Notes: generated by a model from the sequence alone, not told the origin. 64,000 nucleotides of DNA from Dipetalonema caudispina (GCA_013365325.1 JABVXV010000037.1:124001-188000), one strand, 5' to 3'. Shown: positions 15,001 to 28,908, numbered from the stretch's first letter. Program-made: numbers and translations.

Positions 15001-15276
15001 ACATTTTCGTTATCACCTATCATCTAAATGTCAACAGGATACGTTATCAGCAAATGATTACTTAAAAAGGAAGAATAAATACATAGATATGCATAACTTG
15101 TAACATATTGTATATTGATCAAATTGACAAAAATAACATTTAGGAGAAATTATTATTAATTCCAAAAAAGAAACAAATCGAATTTAAGGAAAATTTCTAA
15201 ATAGTCAAATAACTTTTATAGGAAGACGCTGTCAGCAATATCAACCAAACTTTATATGTATGCTTATCTATCTGTA

Positions 15277-15358
15277 TGTGGGTGTATGTGTATGTATGTA
15301 TGTATGTATGTATGTATGTATGTATGTGACGGGTGTATGCATGTATGTATGTGGTATG
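15277..15358. repeat. (TATG)n / GTATG microsatellite
   Basis: A run of about ten TATG units flanked by imperfect GTATG units and interrupted once by GACGGG. The open frames crossing it, including minus-strand ones rich in Tyr-Ile-His-Thr, are repeat artefacts. Confidence 0.95.
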
Positions 15359-15487
15359 AGTGTGTATAATCTATAATTTGTTGAGAACTGTTGAAGTTTA
15401 AAACAAGACGTGATAATGTCGGTGGTATATATCTCCACATTTTCAGAATACCTATAAAATTCATGAAGATTATAGGACGTACAGACA

Positions 15488-15548
15488 TATATATATATAT
15501 ACACACACACATACACACACATACAGACATACACACACATACACATAT
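15488..15548. repeat. (TA)n(CA)n compound microsatellite
   Basis: A TA run passing into CA and CATACA units. It lies about 130 bases after the GTATG repeat and is largely complementary to it, so the pair can be read as an imperfect inverted repeat. Confidence 0.9.
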
Positions 15549-16886
15549 AGACTAGACAAGTTTTATATGAGAAGAGAATGAAATTTGACATGTGTTATGT
15601 TGAGTGATGTTTTAGCTTCAGGCTACCAGAACATTTGAAAATTTTTTTTCTTTCTTGGCCCCGAAAGAATAGGCTAGAATAAAGTTGATGCTAAAATAGA
15701 ATGTGAAAGATAACATAGATCGAGAAAAAAAGAGGAAACATGACACATGGATTTGGAATCGATATGGGTCCTCATTAAAATCATGAATTAGTGATGGCAT
15801 TACAACATTTCCGTGTTATATATTTTTACGTCTACATATGCGTCTGTACGTTCGTACGTGTATGAAATCATTTGGGAAATACTTTTTGCTTTTTAGTTGA
15901 CATAGCCTTTTCTCATTAAATGAAGCAGAAATAAATTTTTGAAGTGTAGTGATACGTGATATGTATAGTTTCAGATGTATGATCTGTTGGAAAATGATAT
16001 GATCCGTGAATGCAATTGTGACATAATGATTAGAGACAATTACAGATTCCATTAGTTTCATCATCACGGCTAGAAATATATTTGTAATTGATATGGAATA
16101 GTTATTCTTGATTGCTTTTTTCTTCTTCGTCTAATTGCGAACGGTTATGATTGCTAATATCACTCATACAACTTTTACAATCATTTCTACTAATGGCATT
16201 GTACAAATTTAAACTGTTTACAAATCTGATGAAATAAAATTTCAGAGTAACTTACAAAATTATACTCACTCAAATCAATAAATTAAGAATATACTTGCAA
16301 CAAAATGTTAGGATTAACTAATCGAATCAGATATTGTACAGGAAAATCCAAGTCGGAAATATGATCTGATAAAGATAGGAAATCACCGATATGGTTCACT
16401 GAATAGTATTTGTAAGCCCTCAATTCTTTATCATAAAAATTCAATGGAAGCCTAATTGCATAGCTAACAGTTGAAGATAAATAAGAGAAAATTGACAGCA
16501 ATGTGAAAAAATTTCATTTGGCAGTTGAATTGATGAATAATCGCAAGACAAATTAAAAAAATTATTGAGTAATATCACACTTAAGTTATAGGCTGTATTT
16601 TCTTAACAATAAATTTACATCATAGATTATCTCTATCATCCAGCAATAGTGGTAATAATATTTCTACTAAAATTACACAACAAAATGAATAATTTATATT
16701 CTTCTTTTTGCTGAGTACTACAAAAGAAGGTAAGAGATGATAGCATCACCTTAGAATGTTAATTTAAAAAAACTGCGAATATGGCTTATTCTTGCTATGA
16801 TAGCTCAGTTGAGTTGAGTTTACCAATTCTAACTTTTTTTTTTTTCTAGAAGTGAAGTTTAATTTTAAGTGGACAGTTAGTCGACA

Positions 16887-17198
16887 ATGTTATATCTATA
16901 CCTGTTGCTAATCTTGTTTACTTGTCCACCTCATCGAGATGAGTGTACTCTTACCGGGGCACTTAGTGTTGTATTCACCGATTTTGATCAGTCATCAATT
17001 GTGGAACAATGTTTATATATTGTATCGTATACTTATATACATACACATATTCACATATATTATCTCCATCACACACATACATGTTCAATAAATTTTAAAA
17101 TACCTTATGATATGTATCCGACATATGGTAATATGAATTTGACGATACGCGTATGTCACATGCAAACACGTCATGCTCTCACGTATACGAAAAGATAA
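16887..17198 (+). CDS. Possible small secreted protein or first exon
   Basis: A 103-codon open frame whose first 15 or so residues, MLYLYLLLILFTCPP, look like a signal peptide, followed by a polar stretch (RDECTLTGALSVVFTDFD). A T-rich tract ending in TTTCTAG lies 37 bases upstream of the ATG and could be a spliced-leader acceptor. The later part is Tyr/His/Thr-rich because it crosses TATACATACACA-like simple sequence, so real coding may stop at a donor such as ATT|GTGGAA near residue 38. No family recognised. It could be the 5' exon of a gene continuing to the right. Confidence 0.3.
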   Translation: MLYLYLLLILFTCPPHRDECTLTGALSVVFTDFDQSSIVEQCLYIVSYTYIHTHIHIYYLHHTHTCSINFKIPYDMYPTYGNMNLTIRVCHMQTRHALTYTKR

Positions 17199-20100
17199 GC
17201 ATTTTCTAATTTCATTCTGTTATTTCACGCTGATATTAACATTTCTGACATTTTGATAATCGAAACAGATATGCTAATATTTCTCCGTATGAGTAGATAG
17301 AAATTATATATTAAAAACAAAATTTCTCGCTGTTTCTGAACAATTATAGAAGTGTCATTCGGTCAATAAATAACAATATCAAACAGGATGGAATTAATAT
17401 AACTGGATATTGCAGTTGTGTAAGAGAAGCAAGCAATGCAGATGCATATATGCATGCATGCATGCATGTGTATTGCAATTCGGGATATCATTGAGAATGA
17501 TGAAGCAGGAAGAGAGTTTTCGCATAACTCAAATTATATGAAAAATTGGTCATCAACCAAAGTTTATATGAAATTATCATTTCTACACCTAAATTCGTTT
17601 GATACATTGTAATATCAAGAACTTGTTAAGTTCAATATCTGATACAGCAATTCCAACTAGAAAGGTCACTATACTGGTTAACATAACCAGAATGAAGTTT
17701 CATTAATTAATGGATTATATTAGCAAGTCACTGCTTAATTTTATATTTTTACAGTGAAATTTTTTTTTTTTTTTTTGATACAAGGGAAAGAAATGAAAAA
17801 TGAATGTTATTGGTCCTACTTATTATATTGTTATCCCTTCTTAATATTGTGTTAGGATGGAATATCGACAGAGTGAGAAAAAAACCTTCGTTTTTTTGAT
17901 GGAAATTTTGATTAAAATTTCAATCATTGTTAATAGTTTTTATGATAAATTTCACCTCTCAAAAAATCCAAATCTTTTGAGCAACTTTTGATTTGGTTGA
18001 AAGATTTGGATGTATTTCTGGATAGAATTTCGTGAAACCTTTTTCAATTTTATGCAAGTATTGGAAAATAGCTTCAGATTGACATTTTGACCATCGAAAG
18101 CCTAATTGGGTAGTTGGATTAAGCAAAATGGATTGGTATTTTGAATTAACATTTCCTACAGATTTGGCGGTGTCTGTGTCTCACACATCTTGCGCACTCA
18201 CTGATAACCATAAAGAATAGTTCTTTTAGCAAATATTTCGACGATTTCAGCAAAATGTCCATTTAAAAAAATGATGTCATTAATTCGCAAAAATACAAAG
18301 TTCACTTTTACTATGACCATTTAAGCAAACAGTAGTTGATAAGTAATTCAGACAAGATCCATTCTTCTTGGCTCATATAAATGTTTGCGGTTGTCTTTTC
18401 AATGATTCTCTGTATTGAAAGATCAGCCAATACTGAATTCTCTTTGTCTAGGCTATATTTTATCAAGCTTATTCTGCTGATATAATTTATGCTATTAAAA
18501 AGAATTAACTGCTAATGGTCATATTCAGAAAGTTTTAAACGATTCAATAAGGCCATTTATATTAGTGTGAATTTTGATTGTCGATCATTTATTAGTTTTA
18601 ATGTAATGCAGGAACTGAAGTAAAATATTCGTAGTTCCAGAAAAGCCTCTCCACAAATAATAGTAGTTGAGAAGCATCAACGTTAATATTTTAGCCATAC
18701 TTCTATTCAGAAACAACTCTCTTAAATGAGCGTTAAATAAAGGAAATAGAAATCGATGGTAGTTATTCATTTTGATTTCTTCCCGATCGAAATCTAATTT
18801 TAGAGAGAATATGTGGAGGAAATTTTAGACTTTTAGCGTCATCTCTTCTGCTCTATTCTATCTTTTTTGAACATAATTATGTGAGTAGCTTCTTTCAAAC
18901 AAAAATGTTTGTTTGAAATTGCAGAAGATAAAAGGATAAGGAAGGAGAGAGATATTTCAGGAAGAAATATAAAAGAGAAGAAAGAGAGGAAATTAAATGG
19001 CAAAAAAAGAAAACAATAAATTGTGATCGAACATAATGGAAATGTATAGAACTCATTTTACAATTTCTTGGTATCAATTAATTGCTAAAATTAAACTTAT
19101 TATTTCCATTTTGTGTTGTTGCTTCAGTTATTGATGATCAACTATTAATGTATTCTAAGGTTAAATCTCTTTTCAAGATTAACTTGATCAAATCTTTTTT
19201 AACTTGCTTATCACTACAAATTTAATAAAAAAATTAAGGAAAACATAAGTTAAAATTAAAATTAAAACAAAAATTTAAAGCGCGAATGAATAAAGTGAAG
19301 GGAAAGGTATTATTCAGAAAGCATTCTGAATATCAGAGGAGTGATATTAATCATACTACCGTATGCATTAATGAAGAAATTGTTAGCTAATAAGAAAAAT
19401 CATCAAACGATTTAAAATTCGGACATTTTCTACAGCGAAATATTTACTCATTGTCATTGACTTCAAAAGATACACTTATGGAAAATTCCTACAATGAGGT
19501 CAAATGAATACATATACATATTAAATGTATTCAATTTAAATAAAAGATAAAAGTTATCTGTAAATGTTAATCATATAGGTTGGCAATAGTAATATTGTAG
19601 AAATCTTTGATATTGAAATCGATAAAAGTGACAATCGAGTGACCGCTAATTTGATAACACAACGAACTATCCTTTCCAACTACTCATCATATTTCCATCC
19701 ATCCGTTCTTCATTCTCTCCATCATCGCTGTAATTGATAACGTCTACAACGATAATGGAATAATTAATAATTGCGTGCCATCATATTTATTACTACTACT
19801 ACTGCTATACGAAGACTTTTATCTAATCTTCTCTTTTATATAAATTACAACATCATTACTATTTTACTAAATAATTTAAAAACTTTCTAAATGCAAAATA
19901 TTATTGTTTACTGAATCCAATTGAATTTATTTTACTTCAATTCGATTTATTTTGATTTAATTTCATCCTTTTTCTCTTTCTTACGGAATTTGTGAAATTT
20001 TACACTGGCATTGAATTTTTTTAAAGCTTCTTGGAAATTTAAGAAATTGAAGGAAATGATATCAAAATGATTGAATTAAACTTGCGCATATGTTAATTGC

Positions 20101-23100
20101 ATAATTTTTGTCGAAAATTTTAAAAAAATCTATAAATATCGCATGAAGAGTCGATACTTATAATATGTGCTGCTTTTTACTCAATTGTTACTAAAATGTT
20201 TATCTTCGATTTTTAAATTTTAGTTCGCAAAAACTTTAATTAGTGATGAAAATTGCTTTCATTGAAAATGCAATGATGAATACTTTATGTTGTTAAAAAC
20301 ACATAATACAACTAATTAATTACCAAATAACCGGCTACTGCTTTATTACTAATAGAAGCAAAAAAGATAGATGAATATTTGATTGGATACGTGAATTGAA
20401 GGTATTAATAATTAATTGAATTTGATTTTGAAAACACAACATCTCTAACTTACAGGAATTCGAATGCTTCATTAAAATTCATTATTATACAGATTATGAA
20501 AGAAAATTACCCTGAAAATTTTAGTTGAAATATTCTAAAGTATCCTTGAAAGTAAAATGTATGATTTGTCACGCGACATTTGAGATTTTTTTTTTTTTTT
20601 TTTTTTTGCGCGCTTTCTGTCTCTAACATTTGCTGTCATGCAACCGTAAAAAATTTTTAAGCTGATTACATTTGGATATCCTATAAATATAAATCGAAAT
20701 TCACATTTGTTACTTCAAATACTTTTTTTTTTTTTTTCAGAAAGAAGCAATGCTGTAGTCCGGAAATGATCGTTAAGATTATCAACGGTTGATATCAGTT
20801 AGGATGAGAAAAGTTTCGAAGGAAACAGAATATGGCTAATGTACGATATAAACTTTTACATTGATCTCAATTCTTTCTTATGATATTTTAAGCAGAAGAA
20901 TAGTAAAATTTTTTTTTTAGAAAAGAAAAAAGCAAACTAATTTATTTTTGAAGCTTACTTCTTCAATTGGCCAAAGAACTGAAAATGATTTTTTGATTTT
21001 TTGAAGTGTGAAAAATGCCCAATAATGAATGAATTATTAATCAATGGCTGGGATTAAATTATTTTTTGTTAAAGTATAATTTAAGAGTAATTTTGCTTCA
21101 GTTCAAAATAATGCTATAGTCAACTCTTAAAATATTTGGCTTTTTTCTGCAAAACAACTATGAGAGTAACAAATTATTATAAATTTCCTAACTTTTCTCT
21201 TTTTATTTTATCATCTCTCAATTAAAAATATGGAAGAAGAAGTTTTCTGACAACAAAGGCTTCACATGTATAAAGATGATGAATCTTGGGGAAAGCTTAA
21301 TAACTTTCATGAAAAATCAAATATTTCGCTATCCTTTTTATCTCCATATGTAATATTCCGGAAATGGAACACGGAACATTTGTTCACAATCATGAAGAAA
21401 TCCGTTTGTTTGAATTGCTCAAATGTCTTCTGTATGGAATTACTCTCAGATGAATTATTTAAAAGTTTCAATTGAATTTAAATGAATTACGTGATTAAAT
21501 CAGAGAATTGAAACAACATTTTCATAGTAATTTTTAAAAAAAATACTTAAACGAAAAGTCAAGAGAATACAATTAAATGGGTTAGCTTAGTATTTGGGTG
21601 TAGAAGAAGATTAAATTTGGATCATTAAATTTTTGTTGTTCAATTTATCAACAGACTCAACACCTAGGAAGATAATATGGGTCCGTAAAAAATGAATTCA
21701 ATCCTGAAAATATTTTCACCTCAAGCAACAAGAATAATTTCATTAATGATTTCAATTTCATGCAATTTTCCGCAACCTATGCATAAGAAAAAATTTTCTT
21801 TGAATATCGTACTTCTGCGCTTTTTAATTATACCAAAATTGTATATATTTATATTTCTCTTTCAATTTACATCAGAATATCTTTCGTTTTATTTAACGAT
21901 TGTATTTTAATGCTTGAAAATGATTAGAATAATTCACATTCAAATTTTCATATAATCAATCATATTAAGGTGTTTTTCATCTCTCAGATTTGATCAGATT
22001 TTCAGAATTGTACAGTTAAATGGATAAGTTAAATATTTCGTTCTTCATTTCTCGCATCTGTGCAGTTAAACAGTGCTTTCTTACAACTTTATAAATGACT
22101 AATGCGAAATAAAAGTTCGCTATATGTGAACTTTTGCGAATTTATAGATGTTACGAACACGTAAATTAGATATTCTATTCCATGTTACTTCCGTTACCTT
22201 TCGAAATCTGATTTAAGGAAGAACTAGCCATTTTGTTTTCTTTTCTCATCATTTTTGTTAAATAAATAGGTTGCATACTGTAATGGGTCACATACCAGAC
22301 ATACATCAAAGGTCAAATATAGTGAGGGGTCATGGTATATGTAAATCATTCAGTGGAATTTAAAAGTGTAATGACAAACTTTACACATAGTACAAGTGAT
22401 TGCTCATAACAAAAAAAAAAAAAAAAAAAAGTTATACTTGCCGTGAGATTTTGGAAAGAAACATAGTAAAATATTACATAAAATAAAAGATAATACTTTT
22501 GAAAAAGAAAAAAAAAAAAAAGTTTACGGTAACTTTGGCCCGATTAAATTTATTGATTGGATTGAGAGCAGTACATAAGTTCTCAAATATATTTTTGATC
22601 ATACAAAATACCAATAATTTCACTGATCTAAGAATTAAAGAAAGAATTTTATTTTATTACCGATTGTACTTCCATAATTTCAACAATAAAATCAATAACG
22701 CTCATTTTCAGTTAATCGAGCAATTTCTTCTTAATTAATGTCCTTTTTTTTTATTTACCGAAAAAAATGAAAACATTATTAACATTGTCAATAATTCTTA
22801 TTCCCAATTTAGCTATTATTTCCATCTATAAAAATTTTGATTGTTTATTGTTATTTGTGACAGATAACATTTAGACAACTTATTGTTATCAAATATCGAT
22901 AAAACATTTCATATTATTATTTTAAGCATTTAAAATTTATTTATTGTCATTTTATCCTATCAACATTTACCAATTTATTGTTATTATTTCAATTCTTTTG
23001 TAATATATAAATTTAAAATTTTATCTTTAATTTTACGGTTTTATAAACTTGAATAATTGAAGAGATATGAAAGTAAACAGTTGAGAAAAAGTTATTTTGA

Positions 23101-23199
23101 AATAAATATGAAAAATGGTAAGGAAGTTAAAAATTCAGGATGCAAAGATTATTACAATAAATTAATTTATTGATTATTAGTTTATCTCTACTTGATCAG
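17199..23199. other. Gene-poor A+T-rich stretch with homopolymers
   Basis: Six kilobases with no exon I can support. It contains T tracts near 17760, 20587 and 20724 and an A tract near 22411. A strong acceptor at about 20741 is followed by a short Cys-containing frame that soon meets a stop, too short to call. Earlier exons of the orphan exon at 23200 may lie here unrecognised. Confidence 0.55.
17442..17470. repeat. (GCAT)n palindromic microsatellite
   Basis: Tandem GCAT/ATGC units; every unit is its own reverse complement, so the tract can form a hairpin. Confidence 0.9.
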
Positions 23200-23361
23200 G
23201 TACTATCATATAATACTGGAAAGGCACAATTCAATCCGAAATTTAAAATCCACTCCTACTATCCATCCGGACCGGCATTCATAGAATATTCAGAACGGTC
23301 GCCGATATACCGCGAAATACCGGAAGATACGGAAAAGATTTTGAACAAGGCTTCTATGTAG
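23200..23361 (+). CDS. Orphan terminal exon of an unrecognised gene
   Basis: After CTTGATCAG, a 54-codon frame reads GTA CTA TCA and runs to TAG at 23359-23361. Its composition is protein-like, unlike the surrounding simple A+T sequence: basic and aromatic residues with Pro (NPKFKIHSYYPSGPAF), then an acidic C-terminal part (REIPEDTEKILNKASM). No ATG lies in frame, so this is read as the last exon of a plus-strand gene whose earlier exons I could not place. The in-frame sequence just upstream (LLIISLSLL) is hydrophobic and could instead be a signal peptide from a non-ATG start. No family recognised. Confidence 0.45.
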   Translation, partial: VLSYNTGKAQFNPKFKIHSYYPSGPAFIEYSERSPIYREIPEDTEKILNKASM

Positions 23362-24170
23362 GATTTTTTTTTTTTGTTAGAGTTTGAAGTTTTGTTTTAA
23401 TTCTGATTGTTTTTGAGCTTTTTAACAGTTGTTGAATTTAGATTTCCTCAAATTTCTCTGTTAACCATCACTTTTCACGTCTTTTCTCCCAGTTCCAACT
23501 AAACTTTCCTCAATACGAAAATATATTCTATAAAACTATTCTCAGTCATTTAACTAGCAATACTGTTCGATCTAGATTTTCAAGATCCAGAAGATTATCT
23601 CTTCATCCAAACGATTAAATGAAATTTTTGTACTAAAATTAAAACATTTCTATCATTTCTCATACATTTTCGGATGATTCAATCAATTCAGTTTTCATTA
23701 AAATATTATCGAGAAGTTTTATTACTATCACAGCGTGATGTTAAAATACTCTATACATGTGGTACTATTTTTGATATAAATCTATTTTAGCATTATTCGC
23801 ATGAACTTTGTTACATTATTACTATCAGATGGAAGATATTAAGATCGGTATGGAGGATACGCAACGGTATATCTGTAAGTTGTATATAATTTTACGCCTT
23901 ATATCTGTAAGTATATAATCCATGCCAGAAATGAAAAGAAAATTTCGGGGTGCATAAATATAGTTCATGAAAAAAACTTATTTTGCTTCTAATGTTTGAT
24001 CAGTCAACCTCATTTTATTCTCTTTTACATTCTGTTATTTATATCGCTTCTAATGGCAGCAGTGTTTTTGTTTTTGTATAGTTGATAATTTCTTTATCAC
24101 CGCTTTTTCTAACAAATCAAATTTTGTAATAAAGAACATATAGAAGTAGTTAATTGTAGCATTATTGACG

Positions 24171-27100
24171 ATGTGTGATGAAGATGATGACGAGGTAATG
24201 GTATTTGAATGCAGCGCTTCATTGGCCGCTAATGCATTTCCGAATTTCGAGGAAATTCGTCGTGCCGGAAAACTTTGCGATGTGGTACTTGTTGTTGGTA
24301 ATGTCAGGTTTGTAGAAAAATCCATTTGCTTATCATATTATGCATATTTTTTGGTCTGTTTTAGAAATTTTCCATATAGAATTTCAATAGTTTCAGGTTT
24401 AGTGCTCATCGTATTGTTCTAGCTGCAACAATTCCTTATTTCCGAGCAATGTTTACAGCTGATATGGCTGAAAGTCAGCAAGAAGAGATTCATTTGAAAG
24501 GTTGATTTTTGTCATATGAAAGTGGTTACTGCATCCAGTCAGTCATATTCAAGCATCTAAGACAGTTTCAATGCTAAGGTCAACCATAAAACTATTCCTT
24601 TAGTTCACCTCTTAGTTATGTTGTAGATGGTGTTGCAGGGTAAGTAGCTCTCGAAAGGCATGAATATTACATAGAGATGGGATTTCTACGGCCTACTAAA
24701 TGTTCGGAAGCAAGGTTTTGGGGTCTCATTCGTGTCCAGGTCCAAGACTTTGAAGTCACAAAGAGTCCTAAGTAAAATCGTTACAAAATATAAAAAGGAA
24801 GACAAATAATGCGAAAAACTGTTATGACTGATATTCTCATTGCTTTCTGTACAGCCTCACAGATGTTCTGATCTGGATTCTTAAATTTTATAAATTGGGA
24901 CTTGGTAGTTAATGGGGATGCGTTTCTTATCTATCTTTCGGTATCTAATTAAAATTGTTTCATTATATTGTAATACAAATTTTCATTTTACATGCTGGAC
25001 TTCATTTTTTTTTTTTTGCTTGTTTCATGAAGATTTCGAGCCGGACACATTGGAGCAATTAATTGCCTTCTCATACACGGGAAGCGTAAGAATAACCGCT
25101 GCAAACGTGCAGAGTATGATGCATGCAGCAAATTTCCTGCAACTAAATGGAATCGTAGATGAATGCTCCAAGTTTCTGAAGTGTAGGTTGCACGCACAGA
25201 ATGTCCTTGGTATACGATCCTTTGCTATGGCTCTCGGCTGCGTATCACTCGTTCTTTCGGCAGGTAGCTAATTGTATGTCTCCTTCCTCCTTATTTATTC
25301 TCCTTCTTTCCGAAATTGCCAAAATAGCTCACTAATAGTCTTCCATAGAATTCGTGTCGTTAGTTATATTTCAGAATGCGTAGCATGCGTTTGTCTGTAT
25401 CAATGGATAGGATATCCGCAAGATCCTCGGAAAATAGTTTAAATTACTGATGTACAATAGGTCATCTCGAGGTAGGGGAGTGGGACGTAAATCGCTGTAT
25501 GTGGAATTTGTTATATTATGAAACGACGAATAAAAGAAGACGAAGACAAAATTATTCTTACTTTATGGTCTATTTCCTTTATTCATTTCAAAGCATGTGA
25601 CGGTTGTACTTCAATGTTCTATTTTTATTTCTGGAAACTAATCATTTAGATTGTTTTCTGCACAAACATTTTCTATCAGTATCGCAAGGTGAAGAGTACT
25701 TGGCTTTATCAATAGATGATTTGGTAACAATATTGAACAGAGATGAATTGTTTGTTGAAAGCGAAGAGCAAATGTTTGATGCGTGTATGCGATGGGTGCA
25801 GCACAATCCTGAAAGGAAGCAGTATTTACCGAGGTAATATTTTTTAGCTAAGACTGAATTTATATATTATAATAAATGGACATTAATTTTGATATTGCTT
25901 AATTGTTTCACCCTAATTTTTTTCTCATTCTAAGTTTCTTTATTTCACAACTGGATATGATTTAATATTAAAGTAGTTGATGGGTTTTTCCTCTTTGGCA
26001 ACGGACAAGTCAGTACATAGAAACAATTATCAGCAGAAATATAAGGTGATTACGAGATGGTATTGTAGTTTGACTTACTTTTTTCAATTTACGGAATAGG
26101 AACCTCTTGAATGATTGCGTTATGACCAAGCTAAAAACACTGATTATTATTATTTGGATGCAAATTCAGCCACATTTGCTATACACTAAAAAACTATTCA
26201 AAACTCAGAATGTTATTCAATGAAAGTTCTTTCTTCATATGCTTTGGTATTGGCTAATTATATTCCATTTCGTTCTTTTCCTGATAGTAAGGTAACTGTA
26301 TACTCACAAATACTGACTTATCAGTGTGACTTTATCTTTTCTTAACAAATCAAATTTCAGGCTACTTACATGTGTCAGGATGCCATTACTGAAGCCTCAC
26401 TTCATAACCGATCATGTAGCCTCTCATCCATTCATTCGTGAATGCCTTGACTGTCGTGATCTAATTGATGAAGCAAAAGACTATCATCTTATGCCAGAAC
26501 GAAGGAAATTCCTCAAGAAATTCAGGTGCAGTTATATCTTTATAGAAATATGAATAAAGAAATGATCCAAAGTATGGTCAGGAAGATCTTAATAAACTCA
26601 GCCGTATCATTTTTGTTGAACTTTTTGCCTTGTCTGATAAGTTTCCATATTCTTTTCATTTAATACAGCCAAGATTTCTTTTTTTTCAAGAGCAGAATTA
26701 AAATTCCTTATGAAAGAAAGCTTTTTAAAATTAAATTTTTCTCTAGGACAAAGCAGAGGTGTTGCTTTGATGTTCCTGGTTTGATCTTTGCAGTTGGTGG
26801 TTTGACGAATGCCGGTGATTCTTTGTCAACTGTTGAAATGTATGATCCAATGACTGGTAAGTGTTTTTTATTACCTTTATTCATCAAACTTTCCAATCTT
26901 GGGCAAATTATTACTACGAAGCGCGAAGTTGTTTGCAGGTAAATGGACATCAGCACAGCCGATGAATTCAATCCGATCACGAGTGGGTGTTGCTGTAATG
27001 AATCGCATGTTATACGCCATTGGTGGTTTCAATGGGCATGACCGACTACGCACCGTTGAAGTTTTTGATCCGGATCAGAATAAATGGACTGAGGTGAATT

Positions 27101-28716
27101 TGAGGAAATAAATAAGGACATGCTCCATTTTATTCCATTTCTCATAAAAAGTGTGGGACTACAAGGGTGTCGTAAGGTGGGGTAACAAAGCGACCCAACC
27201 AAGAGCCAGATCTTATAATTCTCGTTTGCTAGACGCTGTAAAGAATTGCAGGTTTTAAGGCTTAATAACTTTTGTCCTATTTGTGAAAGCTGATGCTTAA
27301 CCGTGTCCTCACATAGTCGTCCCATGAGACTATAGTGCACTGAATGCAGAATGTTGCTATTCCTAATGTATGATGATTTATTTTTTCTTTTGCAGGTAAG
27401 TTCGTTAATTAATAAACGTTCCGCTCTTGGAGCAGCTGTAGTCAATGATCGCCTTTATGTATGTGGTGGCTACGATGGGATTAGTTCACTTGCATCTGTA
27501 GAAGTTTTTAATCCGTGTACAAATCGATGGACTCTGACTACTGCTATGAACAAGCAGAGATCTGCTGCTGGTATAGCTGTTATTGATAATTACATTTATG
27601 GTAAGAATTTGCTGATGCTTTATTTGTAGTTTAGTTTTTAAAAGTGTTCTGCGTATGCACGTGTAAAGGTGTCGTTGGGAAGCTGAAATTGACTTAAGTA
27701 AAGACGTAAAAAAATGCTTTTCAGTAATAGGTGGACACGACGGAATGTCAATATTCAATTCTGTTGAACGTTTCAACGTCGATAGTGGTGAATGGCAAGT
27801 GGTAAAGTCGATGAACACGAAGCGATGTCGTCTAGGAGCTGCGACTGTTCGAGGAAAAATCTACGTTTGTGGCGGGTAAACATTTTATTTTATATCGTAT
27901 GTAATACACTTTTCAATTTGCAAGTGTCTTCAAATATAACAAATTTTTAAATTGTATGGTTCATTAATGCCAAATTTGTCTAAATTCTAGCACCTTTTCC
28001 AGATTTTGTTGTGAGCAGCAGTAGAGTTGTCGGGAGCGTTGATTTTTTTGCAGCTATGATGGATGTCAGTTTCTAAAAAGCGTTGAAGTATATGAACCAG
28101 AGAAGGATGAGTGGAATCCACTGTCACCGATGCATTTAAAAAGAAGTCGAGTATCATTAATTTCCAATGCTGGTGTTCTTTATGCTATCGCTGGGTTTGT
28201 CATTACATTCATTCATTTTGAGAGATAGGAATGGATTAAACGTATTGCTTGATGTCTGGCTTTGTTACCTTTTCTGCATAGGTTTTCGAACAGATCTGTG
28301 GCAAGCTTGCAGCACCACTTACCCATTGTCAAATGATTGCATCATTAAATAGCATGACGCTTCAAATAAATCTTAGAAATCAAAGTTTTGTACGAGAGAA
28401 GTGTCCAGCTATGGTGTAAACATAACTGCTTGGTCAAAAGTGTTCTGGTTTGAGATTTTGCCATAATATACTTCCTCGGAGACTTAAAGTTTCTTTTATT
28501 TGCTCCTTTAGGTATGGGAAATTTGTTGTGTCTTTGATTTCCACTATTCAAAAATTTCATGTAGGTCATTTCAGCTATGACGGCATTTCGAATTTGAGTT
28601 CCATGGAGACCTATAATATTGAGGAGGATAAGTGGACATTAGCAACAAGTATGGTAGCGCACGAAGGTGGCGTTGGTATCGGCGTGATACCATTCCATCC
28701 TAGTAAAATATCATGA
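24171..28716 (+). CDS. KLHL18: KLHL18 orthologue, BTB-BACK-Kelch CUL3 adaptor
   Basis: Substrate-recognition adaptor for CUL3 RING ubiquitin ligases. Eleven exons: 24171-24307, 24397-24500, 25033-25263, 25650-25833, 26361-26525, 26747-26856, 26939-27093, 27396-27600, 27725-27875, 28054-28194 and 28575-28716. All phases match and the CDS is 1725 bases, 574 residues, the same length as human KLHL18. Domains: BTB from about residue 30 ([36 protein letters not shown]), BACK ([20 protein letters not shown]), the family signature [16 protein letters not shown], then six Kelch repeats each with GG and a spaced Tyr/Trp ([37 protein letters not shown] and so on). It ends with the subfamily-typical [12 protein letters not shown]. 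The ATG at 24171 is the first in frame. Nothing is broken or missing. Confidence 0.96.
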
Positions 28717-28908
28717 CCTATGATTTCTTGCTTTTATTTCTTACGGGCAGCTTTGAACTGTGCATTAATTTGTCTTTTTTTTTCCCTTTTCAGATTCTGC
28801 TTTTATTCATATTAAATGCACGATAATAAGATGTCGATTATACTCTTTCCATTTTCTTCCAATTCATTGCCATTTTTTATTTTCCTTGACATTTTCCCAA
28901 GTCGTGTT

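Larger units (their letters stand above)
12096..16848. other. Gene-poor A+T-rich stretch upstream of GRAF
   Basis: No recognisable coding exons. Short open frames here have A+T-driven composition and no homology I recognise. It should contain the promoter of the minus-strand GRAF gene, just above 12095, but no clear promoter element or spliced-leader acceptor is visible immediately upstream of that ATG. Confidence 0.6.

Noticed and set aside
15283..15325. Tandem TATG units considered as a CRISPR array
   Set aside because: Four-base eukaryotic microsatellite with no spacers; no cas genes.
15264..15591. Minus-strand frames of about 90-107 codons rich in Tyr, Ile, His, Thr, Cys and Val
   Set aside because: They are translations of the GTATG and CATACA microsatellites.
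20741..20790. Strong acceptor followed by KKQCCSPEMIVKIING, considered as an insulin-like A chain
   Set aside because: Only the CC pair fits; the further cysteines are absent before a stop, and the phase does not join to neighbouring candidates.
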